Positions 1 to 7,532 of a stretch of DNA of 19,114 nt are shown one piece after another. The DNA comes from CAYYWP01 sp964475125. GTDB taxonomy: Bacteria > Desulfobacterota > Binatia > HRBIN30 > CADEER01. Below the pieces are notes generated by a model. That model was not told the DNA's origin. It worked only from the letters and a program-made list of their open reading frames with translations, and did not search any database. The DNA lies in NCBI GenBank assembly GCA_964475125.1, contig CAYYWP010000080.1, positions 1 to 19,114 of the forward strand. Direction: 5' to 3'. Within the stretch, counting starts at the first letter, position 1; each line of letters starts with the position of its first letter. The position numbers were made by a program, and so were the translations under genes.

Positions 1-2
1 AG

Positions 3-1997
3 ACCATCACCGAGCCGGTGGTGCTGCCGGCGCGCGTCCCCAACCTGCTCGTCAACGGCTCCACCGGCATCGCCGTCGGCATGGCCACCAACATCCCGCC
101 GCATAACCTGCGCGAGGTGGCCGACGCGCTCATCGCCCTGATCGAGAATCCGGCCTTGAGCGTCGCCGAGCTGATGCACTACATCCCCGGGCCGGACTTC
201 CCGACCGCCGGCTTCGTGCACGGGCGGGCGGCGATTCGCGAGGCCTACCAGACCGGCCGCGGCGTGTTGATCATGCGCGCCCGCACCGAGATCGAGTCGG
301 GCGGCGACAAGGGCAAGGACAAGATCATCGTCCGCGAGCTGCCCTACCAGGTGAACAAGGCGCGCCTGATCGAACGCATGGCGGAGCTGGTGAACGAGAA
401 ACGCGTCGACGGCATCGCCGATCTCCGCGATGAATCCGACCGCGACGGCATGCGCGTGGTGATCGAGCTCAAGCGCGATGCCGTGGCCGAGGTGGTGCAG
501 AACCAGCTCTTCAAGCTCACCCAGTTGCAGGAGTCGTTCGGGGTCAACTTGCTGGCCATCGTCGGCGGGCGGCCGCAGCTGCTGACGCTGAAGGACGCGC
601 TGCAGGTGTTCATCGAGCACCGCAAAGAGGTGGTCACCCGGCGTACGGTGTACGAGCTGCGCAAGGCGGAGGAGCGCCTGCACATCCTCGACGGCCTGCG
701 CATCGCCCTCGAGCACCTCGACGCGGTCATCGCGCTGATTCGCGCCGCCAGCGATCCGGGCGCCGCCCGGGCCGGGCTGGTGGGCCAGTTCGGGCTCAGC
801 GAGGCGCAGGCGCAGGCCATCCTCGACATGCGGTTGCAGCGCCTGACCAACCTCGAGCGCGACAAGATCCTCGCCGAGCATGCCGAGGTGCAGGCCGAGA
901 TCGCCCGCCTGCGTGCGATCCTGGCCGATGAGCGCGAGGTCGCCAAGATCATCGCCGCCGAGCTCGCCGAGGTGCGAGCGCAGTACGGCGACGCGCGGCG
1001 CACGGTGATCGTCGATGAGTCCACTGACCTGAGCGTCGAGGACCTCATCGCCGAGGCCGAGATGGTGGTGACGGTCTCCCACGAGGGCTACATCAAACGC
1101 AACCCGGTGGCCGAGTATCGCGCCCAACGCCGCGGCGGACGCGGCAAGATCGGGGCGACCACCAAGGACGAGGATTTCATCGAGCACCTGTTCATCGCCT
1201 CCACCCACGCCTACATGCTGGTGTTCACCACCGGCGGCAAGCTGTTCTGGATCAAGGTGCACGCGCTGCCGCAGGCCGGGCGGGCGGCGCGCGGCAAGCC
1301 GATCGTCAACCTGGTTGGCCTCGCTGCCGGCGAGAAGGTCTCGGCCTTCCTGCCGGTGCGCGAGTTCGCCGCCGGGCGCTTCGTGCTCTTCGCCACCAAG
1401 CAGGGGACGGTGAAGAAGACGGCGCTCGAGGAGTACGCCAACCCGCGCCCCTCCGGCCTCATCGCCATCAAGCTCAACGACGGCGACGAGCTGATCGGCG
1501 TGCGGCTGACCGACGGCGATCAGGAGGTCATCCTCTCCAGCGCCGGCGGTCAGGCCATCCGTTTCCGCGAGGTCGAGGTGCGGCCGATGGGGCGCAACAC
1601 CGCCGGCGTGCGCGGCATGACGCTGGAGGACGGCGACGCCGTGGTCGCGGTCGACGTCGTCACGCCCGACACCACGCTGCTGGCCGTGGCCGAGAAGGGC
1701 TACGGCAAGCGCACGGCGTTGGACGAGTACCGCCTCACCGGCCGCGGCGGCAAAGGCATCATCACCATGAACGTCACCGACAAGGTCGGCCGCGTGGTCG
1801 GCGTGCGCATGGTGCGCGAGGACACGCACGTCATGCTCATCACCGACGGCGGCAAGCTCATCCGCATGCCGGTGCGCGACATCTCGGTGATCGGCCGCAA
1901 CACCCAGGGCGTGCGCCTGATCGACCTCGCCGCAGGCGAAGCCGTGGTCGGCCTCGCCTGCGTGGCCGAGGAAACCGACGAGGCAGCGCAGCCGTAG
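3..1997 (+). CDS. gyrA: DNA gyrase subunit A, 5'-truncated by window edge
   Basis: DNA gyrase A with GyrB forms the A2B2 type II topoisomerase that introduces negative supercoils. The frame is open from base 3, so the ATG-less start is a window cut; 664 residues remain of a protein usually 800-900 long. The first residues (EPVVLPARVPNLLVNGS) lie just downstream of the active-site Tyr region, so the catalytic Tyr and the quinolone-resistance region are outside the window. Seen in order: the rest of the breakage-reunion/tower domain (GIAVGMATNIPPHNL, PYQVNKARLIE), the coiled coil (about residues 255-320), then the C-terminal beta-pinwheel with repeated N-T-x-G-V-R blades. The GyrA box QRRGGRG at residues 375-381 (bases 1125-1145) separates it from ParC. 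There is no long acidic tail; it ends in EETDEAAQP and TAG. An imperfect inverted repeat follows directly. Confidence 0.97.
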   Translation, partial: TITEPVVLPARVPNLLVNGSTGIAVGMATNIPPHNLREVADALIALIENPALSVAELMHYIPGPDFPTAGFVHGRAAIREAYQTGRGVLIMRARTEIESGGDKGKDKIIVRELPYQVNKARLIERMAELVNEKRVDGIADLRDESDRDGMRVVIELKRDAVAEVVQNQLFKLTQLQESFGVNLLAIVGGRPQLLTLKDALQVFIEHRKEVVTRRTVYELRKAEERLHILDGLRIALEHLDAVIALIRAASDPGAARAGLVGQFGLSEAQAQAILDMRLQRLTNLERDKILAEHAEVQAEIARLRAILADEREVAKIIAAELAEVRAQYGDARRTVIVDESTDLSVEDLIAEAEMVVTVSHEGYIKRNPVAEYRAQRRGGRGKIGATTKDEDFIEHLFIASTHAYMLVFTTGGKLFWIKVHALPQAGRAARGKPIVNLVGLAAGEKVSAFLPVREFAAGRFVLFATKQGTVKKTALEEYANPRPSGLIAIKLNDGDELIGVRLTDGDQEVILSSAGGQAIRFREVEVRPMGRNTAGVRGMTLEDGDAVVAVDVVTPDTTLLAVAEKGYGKRTALDEYRLTGRGGKGIITMNVTDKVGRVVGVRMVREDTHVMLITDGGKLIRMPVRDISVIGRNTQGVRLIDLAAGEAVVGLACVAEETDEAAQP

Positions 1998-2000
1998 CGC

Positions 2001-2064
2001 CAGGGGTCAGGGGTCAGGGATCGGTCCGACCCCTGATCCCCGGTCCCCGACCCCCGGTCCCGGA
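2001..2064. repeat. GC-rich imperfect inverted repeat downstream of gyrA
   Basis: Short direct units (cagggg/tcaggg) at about 2001-2024 are followed by near-complementary C-rich units (gacccctgatccccgg and further ccccg/acccc units) at about 2028-2064. Together they can fold into a long G/C hairpin with bulges. It begins four bases after the gyrA stop, so it could act in transcript end formation, but there is no U-tract and it is not a classical intrinsic terminator. It could also be a dispersed intergenic repeat. Confidence 0.5.
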
Positions 2065-2072
2065 CACGCTGG

Positions 2073-2102
2073 TTGACAACCCGGCGGGTCGCGCCGTACG
2101 CA
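2073..2102 (+). promoter_or_regulatory. Possible sigma70-type promoter for the dioxygenase/yeiH pair
   Basis: A perfect TTGACA lies at 2073-2078. After an 18-base spacer there is a weak -10-like TACGCA at 2097-2102. A start site seven or so bases downstream would fall at or next to the GTG at 2110, giving a leaderless or nearly leaderless mRNA. That fits the absence of any Shine-Dalgarno sequence before this GTG. The -10 match is poor, so this is only a candidate. Confidence 0.3.
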
Positions 2103-2109
2103 GTCGCGC

Positions 2110-2898
2110 GTGATCTTCCGGCAGCTCTTCGATCCTGAAACCTCGACCTATTCGTACCTGCTGGCGGATGAGGTGAGCCGCGAGGCGGTGTTGATCGACT
2201 CGGTACGTGAGCAGCTCGATCGGGATCGCACGCTGCTGCGCGAGCTCGAACTGGTCCTGCGCCTGGCGCTGGAGACGCATGTCCACGCCGATCACATCAC
2301 CGCGGCGGCGTACTTGCGCGAGGAACCCGGCTGCCGGGTCGGCGTCGCCGCCTCGGCCGGTGTGAGCAACGCCGACCTCTACCTGCGGCACGGCGAGGTG
2401 CTGCGCTTCGGCGCCTGCGAGCTCGAAGCGCGGTGGACGCCGGGTCACACCGACGGCTGCACGACGTACGTCTGCCACGCGGCGCGCATGGCCTTCACCG
2501 GCGATGCCTTGTTGATCCGCGGCTGCGGCCGCACCGACTTTCAACAGGGCAGCCCGCAGACGCTGTTCCGCTCGGTGCGCGAGCAGGTGTTCTCGCTCCC
2601 CGATGACTACCTGCTCTACCCGGCGCACGACTATCGCGGCCGCATGGTGACGACGGTGCAGGAGGAGAAGCGCTGGAATCCGCGCCTCGGCCTGGCGCGC
2701 TCGTCGGAGGACTTCGTGCGCGTCATGGGCGAGCTCAAGCTCGCCTATCCGAAGAAGATGGACGTCGCCGTTCCCGCCAACCTGCGCAGCGGCCTCTCGG
2801 AACCGTCGGCGGCGCCGCCCTCCGAGCCCTCGGTGGCCAGCGTCATGCAAACGCTCGGCCGTCAGGACGCCGAGATCTGGATCGGTATGGACATCTGA
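2110..2898 (+). CDS. ETHE1-like persulfide dioxygenase (MBL fold)
   Basis: A 262-residue metallo-beta-lactamase-fold protein. The family oxidises glutathione persulfide or related sulfane sulfur with O2 to sulfite, using one non-heme Fe(II), in the cytoplasm. The metal motif THVHADH is at residues 56-62. Further ligands follow as PGHT (His113), TGDALLIRGCGRTDFQQG (Asp132) and YPAHDYRG (His173). The GRTDFQQG and YPAHDY blocks and PKKMDVAVPANLRSG (about 215-228) are typical of ETHE1/persulfide dioxygenases rather than of glyoxalase II. The GTG start at 2110 puts the conserved FRQLFDPETSTYSYLL at the N-terminus; no ribosome-binding site is visible. Its TGA overlaps the next ATG by one base (TGATG), implying translational coupling to the YeiH-family gene. 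Length is normal and all expected ligands are present. Substrate choice cannot be told from sequence. Confidence 0.92.
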   Translation: MIFRQLFDPETSTYSYLLADEVSREAVLIDSVREQLDRDRTLLRELELVLRLALETHVHADHITAAAYLREEPGCRVGVAASAGVSNADLYLRHGEVLRFGACELEARWTPGHTDGCTTYVCHAARMAFTGDALLIRGCGRTDFQQGSPQTLFRSVREQVFSLPDDYLLYPAHDYRGRMVTTVQEEKRWNPRLGLARSSEDFVRVMGELKLAYPKKMDVAVPANLRSGLSEPSAAPPSEPSVASVMQTLGRQDAEIWIGMDI

Positions 2899-4133
2899 TG
2901 GTGATCGCTCCCGATCCCAGCCTGCGAAATCCCTACGCCAACCCGGAGCTGTTCCGCTGGGTCGGCAGCATGGAGGGCGTTCCCGACTGGGTCGACCCAG
3001 CCGAGACCGTCGCCGAGCGCGCCGCGCGCTCGCCCTGGCAGCAACGCGGCAACCGCTGGTTCGAGATGTTCGGCGCGCTGGCGCCGGGGCTGATGATCGC
3101 CGCCGGGCTGGCGGTGGCGGCGCGCGGCGCCGCCGACGGCGTCGGCGCGCAGCTCTTCGGCAGCGCCCGCAGCCCGATCAGCCCGATCCAGATCGCCATC
3201 CTCGTCGGCGTCGCCCGGCGCAACACGATCGGCGTGCCGGCGGTGTACGAGGCCGGTCTGCAGCTGTGCCTGAAACGCATCCTGCGCATCGGCGTGGCGC
3301 TGCTCGGCATCCGCTTGAGCCTGACCGCCGTCGGCACCATCGGCGCGGCGGCGCTGCCGGTGGTGATCGGGTGCATCGCCGCCGCCCTCGCCCTGGTGTC
3401 ACTGGTGAATCGCGCCCTCGGCCTGCCGGCGCGCCTCGGCACGCTGATCGCCGTCGGCACGGCGATCTGCGGCAACAGCGCCATCGTCGCCACCGGTCCG
3501 GTCATTCGCGCCGAGGAAGAAGAGATCAGCTACGCCGTTGGCACGATCACCGTCTTCGGCTTGCTGGCGCTGGTCACCTATCCGTTCCTCGCCCACGAGT
3601 TGTTCGCCACCCCCGGGCAGGTGGGCATGTTCCTCGGCACCGCGATCCACGACACCGCCCAGGTGGTCGGCGCGGGCTTGCTGTACCTCGATCAGTACGG
3701 CGCCGCCGAGGCCCTCGACACGGCGACCGTGACCAAGCTGGTGCGCAATCTCTTCATGATCGCCGTCATCCCCCTCATGGCCCTCGCCTACCGGCGCGCC
3801 GCCGGGGACGGGGCGAGCGGAAAACAACCGACGCTGGCTCAGCTCATCCCGGGTTTTGTGGTCGGCTTCGTCGCCCTGGCTCTGGTTCGGACGCTCGGCG
3901 ATCTCAGCACCCCGTCGCTCGGCGAGGCGCTCGTCGCGCAGTGGAAGGCGCTCATCGAGTGGGCCTCGGCCGCTTCCGCTTGGTGCTTGACCGTGGCGAT
4001 GGCCTCGGTCGGCCTCGGCACCAACCTGGCCCGCCTGAGGACCCTCGGCCTGCGCCCCCTCGCCGTCGGCCTCGTCGCGGCGCTGATCGTCGGGGTCGTG
4101 AGCGCGGCGCTCATCCACACCCTGGGAGCCTGA
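2898..4133 (+). CDS. YeiH/UPF0324-family membrane protein (putative sulfate exporter)
   Basis: A 411-residue polytopic inner-membrane protein of the YeiH family, annotated in databases as putative sulfate exporters; transport has not been firmly shown for most members. Family signatures are GTAICGNSAI (187-196), GTAIHDTAQVVGAG (247-260) and TVTKLVRN (277-284). About nine to ten hydrophobic segments lie between residues 56 and 410. An unusual hydrophilic N-terminal stretch of about 55 residues, containing WVGSMEGVPDWVDPAE, precedes the first membrane helix, so the protein is longer than the roughly 350-residue E. coli YeiH. The ATG overlaps the stop of the persulfide dioxygenase by one base, so the two are almost certainly co-translated. 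A natural inference is export of the sulfite or sulfate end product. The 267 bases after its TGA (4134-4400) contain no gene I can support. Confidence 0.88.
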   Translation: MVIAPDPSLRNPYANPELFRWVGSMEGVPDWVDPAETVAERAARSPWQQRGNRWFEMFGALAPGLMIAAGLAVAARGAADGVGAQLFGSARSPISPIQIAILVGVARRNTIGVPAVYEAGLQLCLKRILRIGVALLGIRLSLTAVGTIGAAALPVVIGCIAAALALVSLVNRALGLPARLGTLIAVGTAICGNSAIVATGPVIRAEEEEISYAVGTITVFGLLALVTYPFLAHELFATPGQVGMFLGTAIHDTAQVVGAGLLYLDQYGAAEALDTATVTKLVRNLFMIAVIPLMALAYRRAAGDGASGKQPTLAQLIPGFVVGFVALALVRTLGDLSTPSLGEALVAQWKALIEWASAASAWCLTVAMASVGLGTNLARLRTLGLRPLAVGLVAALIVGVVSAALIHTLGA

Positions 4134-4384
4134 ATGTGGGGCGTCGTGCCCCTTTTGTTCGAGCGTCCCGCCCTGGCTTCGCGCCGTGTGCTAACACAGC
4201 CTGCCGTCGCGGCGTTGATGTGGGTAGCGCCGTTTCGGTGGGGCAGCCCGAGCTGGTCCCGGGAGCCGCACCGCTTTCCTCTTGGCCGGGGCATTGTTGG
4301 GTAGTGTACCGCTACGTTTCGGCCGCGACGGAGAAAAAGCTTGCGAGTCTGTGCGAGGCGTGCCAAACAGGCCAGCGATCGGCC

Positions 4385-4391
4385 AAGGAGG
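4385..4391 (+). promoter_or_regulatory. Strong Shine-Dalgarno deciding the GTG start at 4401
   Basis: AAGGAGG lies nine bases before GTG 4401. The same frame is open further upstream to an ATG at 4341, but that start has no such site and would bury the signal peptide behind 20 basic residues. Confidence 0.8.
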
Positions 4392-4400
4392 GTTCAGCTT

Positions 4401-5793
4401 GTGAAGGCGGTGTGGCCATTATTGACAGTCGCGTGGGTCGCGACCGCCATCGTGCTCGGTGGTGTGAACAGCCCACAACTCGCAAACGCGCAATGCTGCA
4501 ACTGTCCGGGAACGGGCAACGTCTGCCGCACGACCGGCTGTGGCACAGGCGCGTGCGGCCCGGTGATCCCAAACAGCACCTGCGACACCGTGAACGACAT
4601 GTGCGTCACCCTGACCCCGACCAACACGCCGACCAATACGCCGACGGTGACGCCGACCAACACGCTGACCAATACGCCAACCAACACACCGACGGCCACG
4701 CCGACCAGCACCCCGACCATCACACCGACGGCCACGCCGACCGACACCCCGACCAATACGCCGACGGTGACGCCGACCAATACGCCGACGGATACGCCGA
4801 CGGCGACGCCCACGGACACTCCGACGGCCACGGATACGCCGACAGATACGCCGACGGCGACACCCACGGACACCCCGACGGCGACGCCGACCTCGACGCC
4901 AACGGAGACGCCGACCGACACCCCGACGGCCACGGATACGCCGACGGATACGCCGACGGCGACACCCACGGACACCCCGACGGCGACGCCGACCTCGACG
5001 CNNNNNNNNNNNNNNNNNNNNNNNNNNNNNNNNNNNNNNNNNNNNNNNNNNNNNNNNNNNNNNNNNNNNNNNNNNNNNNNNNNNNNNNNNNNNNNNNNNN
5101 NCAACGGAGACGCCGACCGACACCCCGACGGCCACGGATACGCCGACCAATACACCGACGGATACACCGACGGCGACACCCACAGACACGCCGACGGCGA
5201 CCCCGACCTCGACACCCACGGAGACGCCGACCGACACCCCGACGGCCACGGACACCCCGACGGCGACGCCCACGGAGACGCCGACCGACACGCCGACGGT
5301 GACCCCAACCTCGACGCCGACCAATACGCCGACCAATACGCCGACGGCGACCCCAACCAGCACGCCGACCAACACGCCCACCACCACCCCAACCAACCTG
5401 CCGATCCCGCCCGCGATCAGCGGGGGAGCCAGTCCCGGCGACTCGAGCGTGAGCGGCGATGGGTCGCCCAACTGCAACAAGATTCAGATCTGTAAGGTCG
5501 GTGTCGTCGGTGGGACGCCGAGTATGCCGCCGTGCACGCTGCCGGATACGATGCTGGGCATGGGGCCGACGAACGGCGCCGGTATTTTCAACATTCCGAT
5601 AGCGCCACCGCTGGCCGAGGGCGAGTGCATCTACGCCTTCGACACCTGCACGAACCTGGTGAGCGCGGTTGAATGTGCGTTTGCGCCGGCGCCGGCGCCG
5701 GTGGTGTCGCGGCGCACGCTGCCGCTGGCCGTGGCTCTCCTCGGCTTGGTTGCGCTCGTCGGGCTGCTGCGGCTGCGCCGCAACCCGGTGTAG
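4401..5793 (+). CDS. Exported Thr-Pro-Thr repeat protein with C-terminal membrane tail (contains assembly gap)
   Basis: Function unrecognised; this looks like a cell-surface or secreted protein. The GTG start is set by AAGGAGG nine bases upstream. Residues 1-30 form a signal peptide ending in LANA before QCC. A short Cys-rich region with 8 Cys follows (about 31-70), then roughly 260 residues of TPT-x repeats (TPTATPTDTPTSTPTE types), a linker likely extended and possibly O-glycosylated. Next is a compact domain with 6 Cys (about 343-405, from SPGDSSVSGDGSPNC to CTNLVSAVEC). The C-terminus is APAPAP, RR, a hydrophobic helix, and RLRRNPV, which looks like a sorting tail or anchor. The 100 Ns at 5002-5101 shift the apparent frame, but removing them gives one continuous frame of 430 residues. 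The true repeat number is unknown. The gene stands alone, between yeiH and the aldo/keto reductase. Confidence 0.8.
4614..5397. repeat. Tandem repeat array coding for TPT-x units
   Basis: The basic unit is 12 bases (acg-ccg-acg-N variants coding TPTx). A higher-order unit of 102 bases codes TATDTPTDTP, TATPTDTP, TATPTSTP and TETPTDTP in sequence. The marker acggccacggatacg occurs at 4824, 4926 and 5128; the last interval is 202 including 100 Ns, so 102 of real sequence. Third positions vary between units, so the array has diverged rather than being freshly amplified. Low-complexity codons leave several other frames open here; these are not genes. Confidence 0.9.
5002..5101. other. Assembly gap of 100 Ns inside the repeat array
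   Basis: Exactly 100 Ns, the usual placeholder for a gap of unknown size. Joining the flanks (gacctcgacgc and caacggagacg) reproduces the sequence of the preceding repeat unit exactly and keeps the frame. The missing DNA is therefore probably zero or a whole number of 102-bp units. Confidence 0.97.
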
Positions 5794-5917
5794 GTCATAT
5801 CGCAAAGCGGGGGGGTGGGTCTGCGCCCAGCCCCGTACCGCGGTGTCGTGCAGCACCAGGCCTGCCGCGTTTCCTCGGTGGACAGGCTTTCGGGCTGCGA
5901 CTACAGTTGCCCCGCGT

Positions 5918-5923
5918 AGGAGG
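5918..5923 (+). promoter_or_regulatory. Shine-Dalgarno deciding the ATG start at 5931
   Basis: AGGAGG is seven bases before ATG 5931. The frame stays open upstream to 5673, but that part overlaps the end of the TPT-repeat gene and has no start of comparable quality. Confidence 0.85.
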
Positions 5924-5930
5924 TGGCGCG

Positions 5931-7532
5931 ATGAGCTGTCCGCGGTGTGGAGGCGTGCAACACCAGGGAGTGGTGCGCGTCCGCCGCACAGTGGGGCTCG
6001 GACTCCTTCTCATCGGCCTCCTCGCCGCGTACGCGCTGGGCGGGCCGTATCTGCAGGATCTGGCCGAAGGGCTCGACCGCAGCCAGCTGCCGCACTGGCA
6101 GGCGATGGTCCCGGCGGCGACGTTGCTGCTGGCGGTGGCGCTGTTGTTTCTGCGCCTGCGCCGACCGGTGTGCGAGCGCTGCCAGGGAAGCGGCCTCTTC
6201 GTGCCCATCGGGGACGCCAAGGCCGCGCCAATCCTCTCCGGTGAGGGCGCCTCACGCCGCGTCGCCCTGCGCGCCCTGGGAGCGGGCGGGGCAACCGTGG
6301 CCGCCGCGGCGGGCGGGTTCGGTGCGGCGCTGCTACCCAACCGGAGCTGGCTACCGGTGGCGCGCGACCTGCAACGCTCCGACGTCGAGCTGATCGCGCC
6401 GCGGGCGCAACCGGAATGGCAGGGGGCCCGGATTCAGGCCTATCGGCGCCTGGGTCGTACGGGCGTCGAGGTCTCCGACATCGGCCTCGGCTCGGCCCGC
6501 ATCGGCGCCGAGGGTACCGACGCGGCGAGCGCCAGGCGGGCGCTGGGCGTGGCGCGCGCCGCCATCGAGCGCGGCGTCACCTACTTCGATACCTCGCCGG
6601 ACTACTCGGCCACCAACTCTGAGCAGATCCTCGGCGAGGCGATGAAAGGCCACCGCGAGCGGATGTTCCTGGCGACCAAGTTCTGCGTCGCCGACGGGCA
6701 CCTGCCGAACGAGACGCCGGTGGCGGAGATCATCGCCGCGGTCGAGCGCAGTCTCAACCGGTTGCAGACCGATTACGTCGATCTCATCCATATCCACTCC
6801 TGCGACCGCCTCGACCGCCTCATGGCGCCGAACATCCACGAGGCCTTCGAGCGCTTGAAGGAGCAGGGCAAGGTGCGCTTCCTCGGCGTCAGCTCGCACT
6901 CCCCGAACCTCGAGGAAGTGGCGCACGCCGCCATCGACTCGGGCCACTTCGACGTCATCATGCTGGCCTACCACCACGGCATGTGGCCCGGCTTCGGCCC
7001 GCTGCTGAGCAAGGCCAAGGCGCACGACGTGGGGGTGGTGGCGATGAAGACCCTGAAGGGCGCCATGCACACCAACCTGGCCGACTTTCGCGGCGAGCGC
7101 CGCTCGTACGCGCAGGCGGCGTTTCGCTGGGTGCTGTCCAACCCCGACGTCTCGAGCCTGGTGGTGTCGTTCTGGCAGCCCGAGCAGATCGACGAGTACC
7201 TCGCCGCCTCGGGCATGCCTCGACGCCAGGAGGATGTGGCGTTACTGGCGTGCTACGACGAGCTGACGCGCGGCGACTACTGCCAGCCGCATTGCGGCGT
7301 CTGCCTCCCCTCCTGTCCAGAGCAGTTGGCGATCAACGACATCCTGCGCTACCGCATGTACTTCCGCGACTACGGCTGGGAGAAGGAAGGCCTGCGCCTC
7401 TACGCCCAGGTGGCGCGCAACGCCACCCTGTGCGCTGCCTGCCCGGCGCCGTGCACGGACACCTGTCCGATCGGTGTGCCCATCCGCGCCAAGATGCTCG
7501 ATGCGCACCGCCTGCTGACGCTGCCGGCTTAA
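5931..7532 (+). CDS. Membrane-anchored aldo/keto reductase with C-terminal Fe-S cysteine clusters
   Basis: A 533-residue NAD(P)H-dependent oxidoreductase-type protein; substrate unknown. N-terminal part: CPRC (3-6), a helix (about 19-38), a short loop, a helix (about 61-78), then CERCQGSG (81-88). The two CxxC knuckles could form one zinc ribbon brought together by a membrane hairpin. Next is SRRVALRALG (108-117) followed by a hydrophobic Ala/Gly stretch to about 135, which resembles a Tat signal. The aldo/keto reductase barrel starts at YRRLGRTGVEVSDIGLG (171-187); catalytic candidates are Asp220, Tyr225, Lys250 and His289. The C-terminus has CQPHCGVCLPSCP (Cys451, 455, 458, 462) and CAACPAPCTDTCP (Cys501, 504, 508, 512), patterns expected for 4Fe-4S centres, the first being common in this AKR subgroup. 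The TAA stop is the first three bases of a palindromic element. Topology predicts the barrel outside the cytoplasm, which is odd for a nicotinamide enzyme. Confidence 0.87.
   Translation: MSCPRCGGVQHQGVVRVRRTVGLGLLLIGLLAAYALGGPYLQDLAEGLDRSQLPHWQAMVPAATLLLAVALLFLRLRRPVCERCQGSGLFVPIGDAKAAPILSGEGASRRVALRALGAGGATVAAAAGGFGAALLPNRSWLPVARDLQRSDVELIAPRAQPEWQGARIQAYRRLGRTGVEVSDIGLGSARIGAEGTDAASARRALGVARAAIERGVTYFDTSPDYSATNSEQILGEAMKGHRERMFLATKFCVADGHLPNETPVAEIIAAVERSLNRLQTDYVDLIHIHSCDRLDRLMAPNIHEAFERLKEQGKVRFLGVSSHSPNLEEVAHAAIDSGHFDVIMLAYHHGMWPGFGPLLSKAKAHDVGVVAMKTLKGAMHTNLADFRGERRSYAQAAFRWVLSNPDVSSLVVSFWQPEQIDEYLAASGMPRRQEDVALLACYDELTRGDYCQPHCGVCLPSCPEQLAINDILRYRMYFRDYGWEKEGLRLYAQVARNATLCAACPAPCTDTCPIGVPIRAKMLDAHRLLTLPA

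Noticed and set aside
2110..2898. Glyoxalase II assignment for the MBL-fold gene
   Set aside because: The GRTDFQQG, YPAHDY and DVAVPANLRSG blocks and the coupling to a sulfur exporter-type gene point to the ETHE1/persulfide dioxygenase branch.
3839..4366. Minus-strand ORF of 175 residues covering the yeiH 3' end and the following intergenic region
   Set aside because: Composition is unlike the real genes, most of it is antisense to yeiH, and there is no ribosome-binding site or recognisable motif.
3266..5302. 678-residue plus-strand open frame spanning yeiH and the TPT array
   Set aside because: It is a shadow frame full of Arg/Pro/His and passes through the N gap. yeiH has family motifs in another frame, and the TPT gene has its own start and signal peptide.
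4394..5856. Several long minus-strand frames (VGVSVGVAVGV-type and Arg-rich) through the repeat array
   Set aside because: A 12-base repeat without stops keeps all frames open. Only the plus-strand TPT frame has a start, signal peptide and a sensible C-terminus.
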